In this document: piece after piece, positions 24,298 to 33,152 of the stretch
How the letters are laid out: every line of letters starts with the position of its first letter
Position numbering within the stretch: position 1 is the first letter of the stretch
Program-made: the position numbers and the translations under genes
Notes under the pieces: generated by a model
The model's input: only the letters and a program-made list of their open reading frames with translations
What the model was told of the DNA's origin: nothing
The model's database searches: none
Assembly: GCA_046052145.1 (NCBI GenBank)
Contig: JBJOMW010000016.1
Coordinates: forward strand, 1 to 64,000
Length of the DNA stretch: 64,000 bases
Direction: 5' to 3'
Source of the DNA: Falsiroseomonas sp046052145
GTDB taxonomy: Bacteria; Pseudomonadota; Alphaproteobacteria; Acetobacterales; Acetobacteraceae

Positions 24298-24387
24298 GGA
24301 TGGGTGGCCGAGTGGTTTAAGGCAGCGGTCTTGAAAACCGCCGTGGGTTCACGCCCACCGTGGGTTCGAATCCCACCCCATCCGCCA
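24298..24387 (+). tRNA. tRNA-Ser, anticodon UGA
   Basis: 90-nt type II tRNA with encoded CCA. The acceptor stem pairs GGATGGG (24298-24304) with CCCATCC before the discriminator G and CCA (24385-24387). The anticodon loop CTTGAAA gives UGA. A long variable arm (about GTGGGTTCACGCCCAC) and a GGTTCGAATCC T-arm are present. It marks the right end of the host block; tRNA 3' ends are common attachment sites, but no second copy of its 3' end is present in the window. Confidence 0.96.
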
Positions 24388-25125
24388 GATTTCCGTCGCG
24401 AACCCCGACAGTGGCCCCGACGACGCCAAATTTTCGCGTGGTTTCAAAGGGGTTTGGCCGGACCATCCGAACCGCCGAGACTGGCCCGAGGCCGAAATGC
24501 GGTCTCTGAACGGCTTGTGTCTCTAACCGAACGAACCTCGCCCGGCCCGGTTCGGTAGAGGAAAGCGTATCTCTTTCAATCGCTTGACTGATGATGTCAC
24601 CCGACCTCTTTCCAGAGGGGGCGCCCGCTACCGGATCAACAGAGACAGCCCAAGGTGGGCATGATGCCGCGCACGATGGCGCTCGCCTGCGTAGTCCGGC
24701 GCCGTCAATGGCGCGTCGACAGAGTTCATCAACTTCCGCCGAGCGCAGGTGCAGTCGAGCACGGCCCGGTTGAGCTCGTTCTCCGCGAACGTGTCGCGTT
24801 CTGCATGTTTCGGTACTTGTCCGGTGGCTGGCCCGATCAGCCAATCTTGGCCGCTATCGTCAAGATCGACGCCGTGTGCACCAGTTGCTGCGTCTCGCCC
24901 TCCCGCAGCATCCGCACCGCCGGCTCGCCAATCTCGGATGAAAGCTTGTTGCGCGTCTGGCGAACCTAGTGAAGTTGACCCTCCCTCAGAGCCCGCTTCA
25001 GAATGGAGATGGAGCAGCCTAGAAGGGTAAAAAGTAGATCTTCGCCCTGATGCGAGAGCAAGAAACGGATGGTTTCAGTCATGTTCCCCTGCTAGCGAAA
25101 TATTCTAGGGCATCGAGGGGCAGTC
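24388..25125. other. 738-bp region without a credible gene
   Basis: No reading frame here has convincing protein-family features or codon usage. The only long frame (minus strand, 24317-24844) runs antisense through the tRNA and is rejected. The region contains one copy of an approximately 70-bp sequence whose relative lies at 26205-26282. It looks like decayed mobile-element or integration-scar DNA between the tRNA and a transporter gene. A GAGGGG ribosome-binding site for the next gene lies at its right end. Confidence 0.6.
24687..24752. repeat. Left copy of a diverged direct repeat flanking the transporter
   Basis: It shares CTGCGTAG, AATGGCGCGTCG and TCATCAACT blocks in the same order with 26205-26282; the other copy has about 14 extra bases in the middle. 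Read on the minus strand both copies can encode VDEL-like and RRAI-like peptide stretches, so they may be remnants of one protein gene. Confidence 0.5.
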
Positions 25126-26082
25126 ATGGCAGGAAACAGCAACGAAGTGTGCGCGGTAACGCCGGTGATGGGCGGGCGCGAATGGGTGATGCTACTCGCA
25201 CTGTCAGTGCTTTGGGGCGGGTCGTTCTTCTTCAACGGCGTTGCTGTGCGCGAACTGCCATCGCTCACCATCGTCCTCGCCCGCGTCGGCATCGCCGCCG
25301 TCGTGTTGTGGGCCGTCCTGGCGGTCGTTCGCGTTCGGATGCCGCGCGTCCCGGGTCTTTGGGCCTCCTTCCTCGGCATGGGGCTACTGAACAACGCCAT
25401 CCCCTTCGCACTTTTCGTATGGGGTCAGCACCACATTGCCAGCGGGTTGGCTGCCATCCTAAACGCCACTACGCCGCTCTTCACGGTCGTGGTCGCGCAC
25501 CTGCTCACACGCGACGAGCGGCTCACGGCGAGGAAGGCGGCGGGCGTAGTGGTGGGCCTCGCGGGCGTCGCCGTGATGTTGGGCGCGGACCTGCTGGGGG
25601 GCCTCGGCACTGAGCTTGCCGCACAACTCGCCTGCCTCGCAGCCGCGCTGTCATATGCATTTGCGGGCGTGTTTGGCCGCCGTTTCAAACGCATGAGCGT
25701 GCCGCCGCTCGCCACTGCGACGGGGCAAGTGACAGCATCCACGCTCGTCCTCCTGCCGCTCGCGCTGCTAGTCGAGCAGCCCTGGACGCTGCCAGCGCCG
25801 AGCCTCGCGGGCTGGAGCGCGCTGCTCGGCATCGGCGTGCTCTCGACCGCACTGGCTTACGTCCTCTACTTCCGCATCCTCGCTGCCGCAGGCGCGACCA
25901 ATCTCCTGCTCGTAACCTTCCTAATCCCGGTGAGCGCCATCCTGCTCGGCGCGCTGGTGCTGGGCGAGCGGCTGGAGCCCAAGCACTTCGCTGGCATGGC
26001 CATGATCGGCGCGGGCCTCGCGCTGATAGATGGGCGGCTGCCGCGCCGGCTCCTCGCGGGAAAGGCGCGCGAGGCCGCGTGA
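25126..26082 (+). CDS. EamA/DMT superfamily transporter
   Basis: Inner-membrane exporter of 318 residues with ten predicted helices in two EamA repeats (first from EWVMLLALSVLWGGSFFFNG, second from AAQLACLAAALSYAFAGVFG). The substrate is unknown. It stands alone between non-coding scar sequence and the recombinase operon, flanked by two copies of a diverged repeat, and is preceded by a GAGGGG site. It is unrelated in sequence detail to the EamA gene at 11.9 kb. It may be cargo of the mobile element or an older insertion. Confidence 0.85.
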   Translation: MAGNSNEVCAVTPVMGGREWVMLLALSVLWGGSFFFNGVAVRELPSLTIVLARVGIAAVVLWAVLAVVRVRMPRVPGLWASFLGMGLLNNAIPFALFVWGQHHIASGLAAILNATTPLFTVVVAHLLTRDERLTARKAAGVVVGLAGVAVMLGADLLGGLGTELAAQLACLAAALSYAFAGVFGRRFKRMSVPPLATATGQVTASTLVLLPLALLVEQPWTLPAPSLAGWSALLGIGVLSTALAYVLYFRILAAAGATNLLLVTFLIPVSAILLGALVLGERLEPKHFAGMAMIGAGLALIDGRLPRRLLAGKAREAA

Positions 26083-26204
26083 CGGGCCGGCCCCGCCTCG
26101 GTCTTTGAGTGGCGGCGTGCAGAACGAGCCTACCGCCCCGATGAATCTCGGGAGCACTGCTTCGCTTGGCGCCTTGCACCGCCAGTGGCAGATCGCCCAG
26201 TCCG

Positions 26205-26282
26205 CTGCGTAGCCCGCATCGTTAATGGCGCGTCGGTCTTGCCGTGCCGGCGTAGCTCATCAACTGTCGCCGAACTCGGGTG
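26205..26282. repeat. Right copy of the diverged direct repeat
   Basis: Partner of 24687-24752, with the same ordered blocks CTGCGTAG, AATGGCGCGTCG and TCATCAACT. It lies about 40 bp downstream of the stop of the last gene of the leftward recombinase operon, so it is a candidate for the prophage left-end region. Confidence 0.5.
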
Positions 26283-26318
26283 CCGAGAAGACACTTTCCT
26301 TCAATTTCGCGGACCTGC

Positions 26319-26698
26319 TTACCCGAACACCTTCTGCGGCTGTCGATCCCATGGCAATTCCGCGACCGCCATCAGGTCATTGATCGGTATCGCCAGAGGG
26401 CGCCGGGCAATGACCAGCGCCTCCAGGACGCTCGGGGCCAGGTAAGCCAACCGGATCATCCGCCCTACGAATCGGTCCGATACGTTCTCCGCCACGGCGA
26501 TGTCCTGAATGGTGGGTACGGTGCCGCTTTCCAGCTGCCGCCGCCACTTCCACGCCCGCGCGACGGCACGAAGCACATGCGGGTCCTGCGTCCGGCTCTC
26601 GCGCGCGCAGTGGTCCTCGGGCGGCAGGATCTTCGGCCGCCCGTTGCGCTTGCGGATGCTCAGCGGGATGACGACCCGGATTGTGTTCGACGAACCGC

Positions 26699-26702
<4 letters not shown>
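26319..26702 (-). CDS. Small HTH-like protein co-encoded with serine recombinase
   Basis: 127 residues of unassigned function. The centre (TIQDIAVAENVSDRFVGRMIRLAYLAP) resembles a helix-turn-helix; the N-terminal part is basic (SIRKRNGRPK). Its start overlaps the recombinase stop by 4 nt (ATGA), so it is translated with the recombinase. The same small gene commonly follows DUF2924-linked recombinases in Alphaproteobacteria (from recall). A DNA-binding accessory or directionality role is possible but not shown. Confidence 0.75.
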
Positions 26703-28032
<1,330 letters not shown>

Positions 28033-28036
<4 letters not shown>

Positions 28037-28542
28037 CGCGGATCCCTCCCGACCTCACGAAGCCCGAAGAAACGGTAGCCGTTCCATTGCGTGCCAGTGA
28101 TTGCCCGCGCGACCGCCGACAGCGATTTGAACCTACGCCCCTGCCAGTCAAAGCCATCGCGCAGCACAGTGACGGTATGCTCGACGCCATTCCATTCACG
28201 CACCAGCCGCGTGCCTGCGACGGGGTTGCGACCGTCTTCAATGATGGCTTTTCGACCCAGCTTCCCGTCGATTTCATCGGCGAGAAGATCGAGCATTCGC
28301 CGTGTCTCGCGCGACAGGCCGCCGAGCATCAGTTCCTGGATCCGGTAGCCGAGCCGCAGTTCGAGGTAGCTGCGGCTGTTGTTTGGCGCCGGCGAGCGAA
28401 AAAGGCTCTCCCACTTTGCCTTCAATTCCCCGACCGACATCTGCTTCAGCGCTGCAAGCTGCGCCACCGCGCTCGCGTCTGAGGCGGCGCTTTCACGCGG
28501 CCGCATCGGCGCATCGTCCATCTTCTTCCTGGCAACTGCCAT
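28033..28542 (-). CDS. DUF2924 domain-containing protein
   Basis: About 169 residues. The DUF2924 core runs from LAALKQMSVGELKAKWESLF through LELRLGYRIQELMLGGLS to TRLVREWNGVEHTVTVLRDG and FKSLSAVARAITGTQWNGYRFFGL. The last part resembles a DNA-associated RAMA-type motif. Three in-frame starts are possible (28548, 28545, 28542); 28542 is used because a GGAGG site lies 6 nt upstream. It is translationally coupled to the recombinase and always seen beside such recombinases in my recall, so a role in recombination is likely but unproven. Confidence 0.88.
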
Positions 28543-28544
28543 CA

Positions 28545-28766
28545 TCACCCTCCAACTCGGTTGTTCGGTTTGCGACGACCAACACGGCGTTTGAGGGCGA
28601 GAATGTCGAATGAACTCTCTCCGCCTGGCGCAGATAAAGAACTCGACTGTTCCGAGAGAATACGCCTCAGGCCAACAGCCAGAATGCGCGCGACTTCATT
28701 GAGCCGGGCATCCGCCGGAAGGCGTTCCGCAGCGATGGGGTTTGGGCCGGAGAGCGCTGTGTGCAT
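28545..28766 (-). CDS. Small conserved protein upstream of DUF2924
   Basis: About 73 residues with the motif ARLNEVARILAVGLRRILSEQSS, a short helical signature seen at the head of DUF2924-recombinase operons. No catalytic residues are visible. The ATG at 28766 is used; a TTG at 28781 would add five residues. Its stop overlaps the start region of the DUF2924 gene, making a four-gene coupled operon. The function is unknown. Confidence 0.65.
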   Translation of the reverse strand: MHTALSGPNPIAAERLPADARLNEVARILAVGLRRILSEQSSSLSAPGGESSFDILALKRRVGRRKPNNRVGG

Positions 28767-28942
28767 GGAGACCGTTCGCAATCAAATTCGCCAAGCAAAC
28801 GCTTAGTCACGAACGGAAAATACGCAATATAAATCAGCAGCTTATCAGGTTTCTGCGGAGTCATTAGAAGCGGTGCGCAGGTTCTTGCTCCGGCCGGCAA
28901 CTCAGAGCGGACGGCGCCCGCGGATGATGGAATCGCTCACTC

Positions 28943-29608
28943 TCATATCTCTCTGCCAAACCAACGGATACGGCCGATGATTTTGATCTCGTCAGCGGTG
29001 CGCTCATAGGGCGTATAGAAAGTGTTATCCGAGATCACTCGCACGCGGGGCGGGTCGGAGTTGGGAATGTGCTCCAGCCGTTTGGCGACGAGGCCCATCC
29101 CATCGAAGAGCACGAAAATGCCCGGCGGTGTCGGAAGAGAGCGCGCAAGATCGACAAGAACAACGTCTCCATCCTGAAGGGTCGGCATCATGCTGTCGCC
29201 TTCGACATGCATGATCCTCAGGTTTGCTGGATCGGCGCGCAGGCGACGAGTGATCCATGAGTTCTTGAAGTGGTAGGGCTCGCCGTCTTCGATCTCATCG
29301 GAGACGATCTGACCTCCCCCCATGGATGCGGTGATCTCGACGGAGGGGATGGCAACGAAAGCGTCAACTTCTGCCATCTCGGGCTCGTCACCCTCGACCT
29401 TTCCCTTGCCTTTCAGCAGCCATTCACGGTCGACCTTAATGGCCCGAGCCACCTTATCGAGCTTCTCTAGGTTGGGGTGCTCGGAACGCCCGCGCATGAT
29501 GTCATAGACGAACGACCTGTTGACGCGTGCTTGCTCCGCTACCTCCCTCGCGTTCATGCCGAGTTGCCGTGCGCGGGCTCTGAGCCTTTCGGCCAATGTG
29601 GTGTCCAT
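28943..29608 (-). CDS. Phage repressor with HTH and S24 peptidase domain
   Basis: 221 residues, similar in layout to C2/LexA-type repressors. The N-terminal HTH is MNAREVAEQARVNRSFVYDI. The C-terminal S24 domain has the nucleophile in EGDSMMPTL (Ser139) and the general-base lysine in LVAKRLE (Lys176). The Ala-Gly self-cleavage bond normally found between the domains is not evident; the nearest candidate reads SMGGG. It is transcribed away from the early genes, across a control region holding three TGTGGA repeats and an SOS box, and is the likely lysogeny repressor. Confidence 0.9.
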   Translation of the reverse strand: MDTTLAERLRARARQLGMNAREVAEQARVNRSFVYDIMRGRSEHPNLEKLDKVARAIKVDREWLLKGKGKVEGDEPEMAEVDAFVAIPSVEITASMGGGQIVSDEIEDGEPYHFKNSWITRRLRADPANLRIMHVEGDSMMPTLQDGDVVLVDLARSLPTPPGIFVLFDGMGLVAKRLEHIPNSDPPRVRVISDNTFYTPYERTADEIKIIGRIRWFGREI

Positions 29609-29623
29609 ATGCTCCGTCCGATA

Positions 29624-29647
29624 TGTGGACTGTGTGGATATTGTGGA
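29624..29647. promoter_or_regulatory. Three TGTGGA direct repeats, candidate repressor operators
   Basis: TGTGGA occurs at 29624-29629, 29633-29638 and 29642-29647, an exact 9-nt period. A partly inverted TCCATAT lies over the repressor start codon (29604-29610). The position between the divergent repressor and early genes fits operator sites. Confidence 0.55.
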
Positions 29648-29657
29648 TAAGAGAGGA

Positions 29658-29686
29658 TTGCGCCGTCCGCGTCAAGGGGCTAGAAC
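29658..29686 (+). promoter_or_regulatory. Candidate early rightward promoter
   Basis: TTGCGC (29658-29663) and TAGAAC (29681-29686) are separated by 17 nt. The -10 overlaps the first half of the SOS box, so LexA bound there would block it. Confidence 0.45.
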
Positions 29687-29697
29687 ATAAAGTGAAC
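29683..29697. promoter_or_regulatory. Perfect alphaproteobacterial SOS (LexA) box
   Basis: GAAC (29683-29686), seven bases ATAAAGT, then GAAC (29694-29697) exactly fit the GAAC-N7-GAAC operator of alphaproteobacterial LexA. It is centred about 30 bp upstream of the ATG at 29721. No other perfect match was found around phage genes. Confidence 0.65.
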
Positions 29698-29720
29698 TTC
29701 AAACGGGCGAGCGTGCGGAA

Positions 29721-30410
29721 ATGGCCACAATCGAGAAGGATTACTTCACGCTGGATGAGCTTGAGGACCGCTGGGGCGTCCCCCACCGCGACCTCGTCTA
29801 TCTCGCGGAAAACGGGCTCCTGAAGGTATCCGTTCGCCTTTTCGCCGTTCGCCTAGAGCAAGGTTGCTACGAGGAGGTGGACGATGGCCAATGGTTCAGC
29901 ATCCCCGAAGAACAAGGCCTCTTTCACGGGCTGCAGGACCTCCGCCCGCAGGATGCCTATCGGCTCTTCCACGAGGGCGCAGCACGGATCGAGCGTTTTG
30001 AGGCGCCGGAGCACCGCTACTGCGTCGTGCTGCGACCCAAGAATGGGATCCTGATCAAAGCGGACGAACTCGTCGTTCGACGGGTTGAGCGCGATCGCGC
30101 GGAAAGCCGTCATGGGCTTGGCGGAACACAGCGCACAGTTCAGACCGTGTTCGAGCAAAGGCACGATTTCAGCGAGGTAATCCTCGGCGACCGGACCTAT
30201 TTCCTCGGATCCATCCAGGCCCGCGTAGTTCGTATCCTCCATGAGGCTGCAGCCACCGGCAGACCGTGGCAGCACGGCAAAGCAGTGCTTGCGAAAGCCG
30301 GTTCGTCCTGTACGCGGCTATCCGATCTCTTCAAGACGCAGCCGGACTGGCGCAAGCTCATCCAGTCCGATCGACGCGGGCGTTACCGGCTGAACATGAA
30401 GTTCTCCTGA
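29721..30410 (+). CDS. Hypothetical early regulator downstream of the SOS box
   Basis: 229 residues with no family recognised. The N-terminus (DYFTLDELEDRWGVPHRDLVYLAENGLL) looks like a MerR/excisionase-type HTH that contacts DNA. The middle and C-terminal regions are charged, with a basic end (RKLIQSDRRGRYRLNMKF). It is the first rightward gene after the repressor and begins 24 bp after the SOS box, so it may be an SOS-induced antirepressor or activator. That role is inference from position. Confidence 0.7.
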   Translation: MATIEKDYFTLDELEDRWGVPHRDLVYLAENGLLKVSVRLFAVRLEQGCYEEVDDGQWFSIPEEQGLFHGLQDLRPQDAYRLFHEGAARIERFEAPEHRYCVVLRPKNGILIKADELVVRRVERDRAESRHGLGGTQRTVQTVFEQRHDFSEVILGDRTYFLGSIQARVVRILHEAAATGRPWQHGKAVLAKAGSSCTRLSDLFKTQPDWRKLIQSDRRGRYRLNMKFS

Positions 30411-30550
30411 TCCCCCTGCGCATGGTCCTGTCATCCCGAGCTTTAATCGGTCGGGGGTTGGTGCGCATCCCCCAGGCATCCCCCTCCCTATCCCCTCGTC
30501 ACAGCGAAATTCGCTCGATTTCATCCCCTTCTGATCCACTTCTCATCCCG
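30409..30550. repeat. Cluster of ATCCC repeats between early genes
   Basis: ATCCC or CATCCC occurs about eight times between 30409 and 30550, mostly in the same orientation and separated by irregular 8-40-nt intervals. This 206-bp gap between the first early gene and the excisionase-like gene has no coding frame. The pattern resembles short iterons or binding sites of a phage DNA-binding protein. Confidence 0.4.
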
Positions 30551-30616
30551 ACGACGCCATACTGATCCTTCGTCATCCTCTCCGCAGGTTTTCGTCAGAG
30601 ACCCAAGGAGACTCAG

Positions 30617-30838
30617 ATGGCTACGAAACATCTCAACCAGATTGACCTGGCTGCGCGGTGGAACATCAGCCACCGCACGCTGGAGCGGTGGCGGTGGACG
30701 GGTGAAGGCCCGCGCTTCGTCAAGCTCGGTGGTCGCGTCGTGTACCGCCTCGAAGATGTTGAGGATTACGAGCGGGAGCAGATCCGCGCGAGCACCACGG
30801 ACAATGCGGAACGCGCCGCTGCGTCGGGGGCGCGCTGA
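30617..30838 (+). CDS. Excisionase-like small HTH protein
   Basis: 73 residues, essentially one winged HTH of the MerR/AlpA type: NQIDLAARWNISHRTLERWRWTGEGPRFVKLGGRVVYRLEDVEDYE. The GEGPxFxKLGxRVxY part is the typical wing. Such phage proteins bend attachment-site DNA or regulate early promoters. It is preceded by a GGAGA site and followed 2 nt later by the next gene. Confidence 0.85.
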   Translation: MATKHLNQIDLAARWNISHRTLERWRWTGEGPRFVKLGGRVVYRLEDVEDYEREQIRASTTDNAERAAASGAR

Positions 30839-30840
30839 TC

Positions 30841-31311
30841 ATGATCCCCAACGCCCCCACCCTCGACCAGCTGCGCACGATGCCGATCGGCGACATCGTC
30901 ACGATGCCATCCGAAGTGCTGGCTGTCCTCCAAGAGGACGCTGACGCCGCGCTGAAGAGCGCGAAGTCGATGAAGGACTGGCTCGACGGCGCCATCGCCC
31001 AGAAGTTCGCTGATCGTGCACGTGAAGCCCGTGCCGCCATCGCCAAGGACACGGGCATCGTCCGCTTTACCGATGGCGCAATCACTATCGTCGCCGACCT
31101 GCCGAAGAAGGTGGACTGGGACCAGGCCAAGCTCGCTGCGCTCGTCGAGACCATTCGCGGCTCTGGCGAAGACCCCGGCCAATACATCGAGATCAGCTTT
31201 TCGGTCTCGGAGCGCGCCTACGGCGCGTGGCCCGACGCGATCCGCCGCGCATTTGAACCGGCTCGGACGCTCAGGACCGGCAAACCGACCTTCCGCCTCC
31301 TGCGCGACTGA
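30841..31311 (+). CDS. Conserved phage protein of unknown function
   Basis: 156 residues, acidic, with a predicted helical first half (SEVLAVLQEDADAALKSAKSMKDWLDGAIAQKFADRA) and a compact second half with no recognised motif. It starts 2 nt after the excisionase-like gene and precedes another small unknown gene. Position suggests a role in early replication/recombination, but no function can be given. Confidence 0.75.
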   Translation: MIPNAPTLDQLRTMPIGDIVTMPSEVLAVLQEDADAALKSAKSMKDWLDGAIAQKFADRAREARAAIAKDTGIVRFTDGAITIVADLPKKVDWDQAKLAALVETIRGSGEDPGQYIEISFSVSERAYGAWPDAIRRAFEPARTLRTGKPTFRLLRD

Positions 31312-31321
31312 GAGGAAACCC

Positions 31322-31645
31322 ATGTTCACGTTTGGCAAATCCAAGCCCGATGCCTCGCTGTCTGCGCTCGAAGCGCTGCGCAAGGCTCATTACAGCCTGT
31401 CCTCGCTTCCTGATGCGATCCGGATCCCGGCCATGCCTGGGCACGACGAAATCGCAGCCAAGCCCATCTCCGAGGCGACGATCGATGATCTCGCCTTCGC
31501 GATGCGGGGCTTGGAAGCCGAGTTCAACGACGTCGCCGACAAGATGCAGGCGCTGCGCAAGCTCAGCCAGATCGCTCGCGATGCCGGTGGTCTCGGTGCT
31601 GATCGGGCCGTCGACCTCGCCGCTCGCATCCAGTCGGAGCGCTGA
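31322..31645 (+). CDS. Conserved small phage protein of unknown function
   Basis: 107 residues. The start at 31322 follows a GAGGAAA ribosome-binding site. The protein is mostly helical (ISEATIDDLAFAMRGLEAEFNDVADKMQALRKL), possibly a coiled coil. It ends 2 nt before the RecA-like ATPase gene. No family recognised. Confidence 0.7.
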   Translation: MFTFGKSKPDASLSALEALRKAHYSLSSLPDAIRIPAMPGHDEIAAKPISEATIDDLAFAMRGLEAEFNDVADKMQALRKLSQIARDAGGLGADRAVDLAARIQSER

Positions 31646-31647
31646 TC

Positions 31648-32538
31648 ATGGCGCTCCCCATCATCTCAGCCGATCAGCGCATGGCCGAAGTGCGTGGCGT
31701 CAAAGGCTGCATCTTCGGTAAGTCCGGCATCGGCAAGACGAGCTTGCTTTGGACGCTTGATCCCAAGGTCACGCTCTTCATCGACCTGGAAGCCGGCGAT
31801 CTCGCTATCGAAGGCTGGCCCGGCGACAGCGTGCGTCCCCGCACATGGCCCGAATGCCGCGACCTTGCGGTCTTCATCGGCGGCCCCAATCCGGCGCTGC
31901 GCGATGACCAGGTCTACAGCGAAGCCCACTACGCCGCCGTGTGCGAACGCTTCGGCGATCCAGCTTCGCTTGATCGCTATCAGACCGTCTTCATCGACTC
32001 GATCACGGTTGCTGGGCGTCTGTGTTTCCAGTGGTGCAAGGGCCAGCCGGAAGCCTTCTCCGACAAGACAGGCAAGCCGGATATTCGCGGCGCCTATGGA
32101 TTGCACGGCCGCGAGATGATCGCGTGGCTTACGCAACTGCAGCACACGCGGGCGAAGAACGTCTGGTTCGTCGGGATCCTCGACGAGAAGCTGGACGACT
32201 TCAACAGGCGGATCTTCCAGCCGCAGATCGATGGTTCCAAGACCGGCCTGGAGTTGCCCGGCATCGTCGATGAAGTGCTGACGATGGCGGAGATCAAGGA
32301 CGACGCCGGTGCGCCGTTCCGCGCCTTCGTCTGCCAGACGATCAACACCTGGAACTACCCCGCGAAGGACCGTTCCGGTCGGCTGGATCCGATCGAGGAG
32401 CCTCACCTCGGTCGCCTCATGGCGAAGATCCGCAGCCCTGCAAAACCCGCGTCAGAGCGCCTGGCCTATCGCAGCCCGCCTGCCGCTGCGCCGCCTGCAT
32501 CGCCTGCCGTTGCCCCCATCCATCCCGAAAACGACTGA
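31648..32538 (+). CDS. RecA-like phage ATPase (Sak4/AAA-type)
   Basis: 296 residues with a P-loop GKSGIGKTSLLW near residue 24 and a Walker B-like TVFIDSITV near residue 113. The layout, one ATPase core with a Pro/Ala-rich C-terminal tail, fits phage Sak4-like recombinases or nucleotide-binding mediators that load annealing proteins. The next gene encodes a likely single-strand-binding protein, the usual partner of such ATPases. The family name is by recall; ATPase function is clear. Confidence 0.8.
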   Translation: MALPIISADQRMAEVRGVKGCIFGKSGIGKTSLLWTLDPKVTLFIDLEAGDLAIEGWPGDSVRPRTWPECRDLAVFIGGPNPALRDDQVYSEAHYAAVCERFGDPASLDRYQTVFIDSITVAGRLCFQWCKGQPEAFSDKTGKPDIRGAYGLHGREMIAWLTQLQHTRAKNVWFVGILDEKLDDFNRRIFQPQIDGSKTGLELPGIVDEVLTMAEIKDDAGAPFRAFVCQTINTWNYPAKDRSGRLDPIEEPHLGRLMAKIRSPAKPASERLAYRSPPAAAPPASPAVAPIHPEND

Positions 32539-32554
32539 CAAGGAGACCCCAGCC

Positions 32555-33142
32555 ATGACTGGTTCCTGGAACGACTTCAACGACGCCAAGCAGAACAGCA
32601 ACATCATACCGAAGGGCACGCTCGCCAAGGTGCGCCTGACGATCCGCCCCGGCGGCTATGACGATCCGGCGCAGGGCTGGACCGGCGGCTACGCCACGCG
32701 TGGCGCCACCGGCTCGGTCTACCTCTCGGGCGAGTTCACGGTGCTTGAGGGACCCTACGCCCGCAGGAAGATCTTCACGTTGATCGGGCTTTACAGCCCC
32801 AAGGGCCCGGACTGGACGAACATGGGCCGCAGCCTCATCCGCGGCATGCTGAACTCTGCGCGCGGCATTTCGGACAAGGACAATTCGGCACAGGCGCAAG
32901 CGGCGCGGCGGATCTCGGGCTTCACCGATCTCGATGGGCTGGAGTTCATCGCCAAGATCGACGTCGGCACCGACACCAACGGGGAAGAGAAGAACGAGAT
33001 CCGCACGGCGGTGACGCCGGATCACAAGGAGTACGCGGCGCTCATGGGGATGGCCGGCGCGGCGGCGCAAGCCACCGCTCAGCCCCGCGCTTCCCAGCCC
33101 TCCATGCCGAAGCCGGGCGTTCGCCCGTCCTGGGCACAATAA
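32555..33142 (+). CDS. Probable single-stranded DNA-binding protein
   Basis: 195 residues starting at 32555 behind an AAGGAGA site. The sequence WNDFNDAKQNSNIIPKGTLAKVRLTIRPGG followed by an OB-like region (GEFTVLEGPYARRKIFTLIGLYS) and a disordered tail ending in PSWAQ resembles phage DUF669-type or SSB-like proteins. The acidic/aromatic tail tip is the style of SSB C-termini. It lies between the RecA-like ATPase and the helicase. Confidence 0.7.
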   Translation: MTGSWNDFNDAKQNSNIIPKGTLAKVRLTIRPGGYDDPAQGWTGGYATRGATGSVYLSGEFTVLEGPYARRKIFTLIGLYSPKGPDWTNMGRSLIRGMLNSARGISDKDNSAQAQAARRISGFTDLDGLEFIAKIDVGTDTNGEEKNEIRTAVTPDHKEYAALMGMAGAAAQATAQPRASQPSMPKPGVRPSWAQ

Positions 33143-33152
33143 GGAGGGCGCC

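Noticed and set aside
24298..24387. tRNA-Ser as the proven attachment site of the prophage
   Set aside because: No second copy of the tRNA 3' end is in the window, and serine recombinases often use other targets. The right end is not visible.
24317..24844. Minus-strand frame across the tRNA-Ser
   Set aside because: It runs antisense through the tRNA, giving the usual spurious GFEPTVGVNP-type peptide, and shows no domain upstream.
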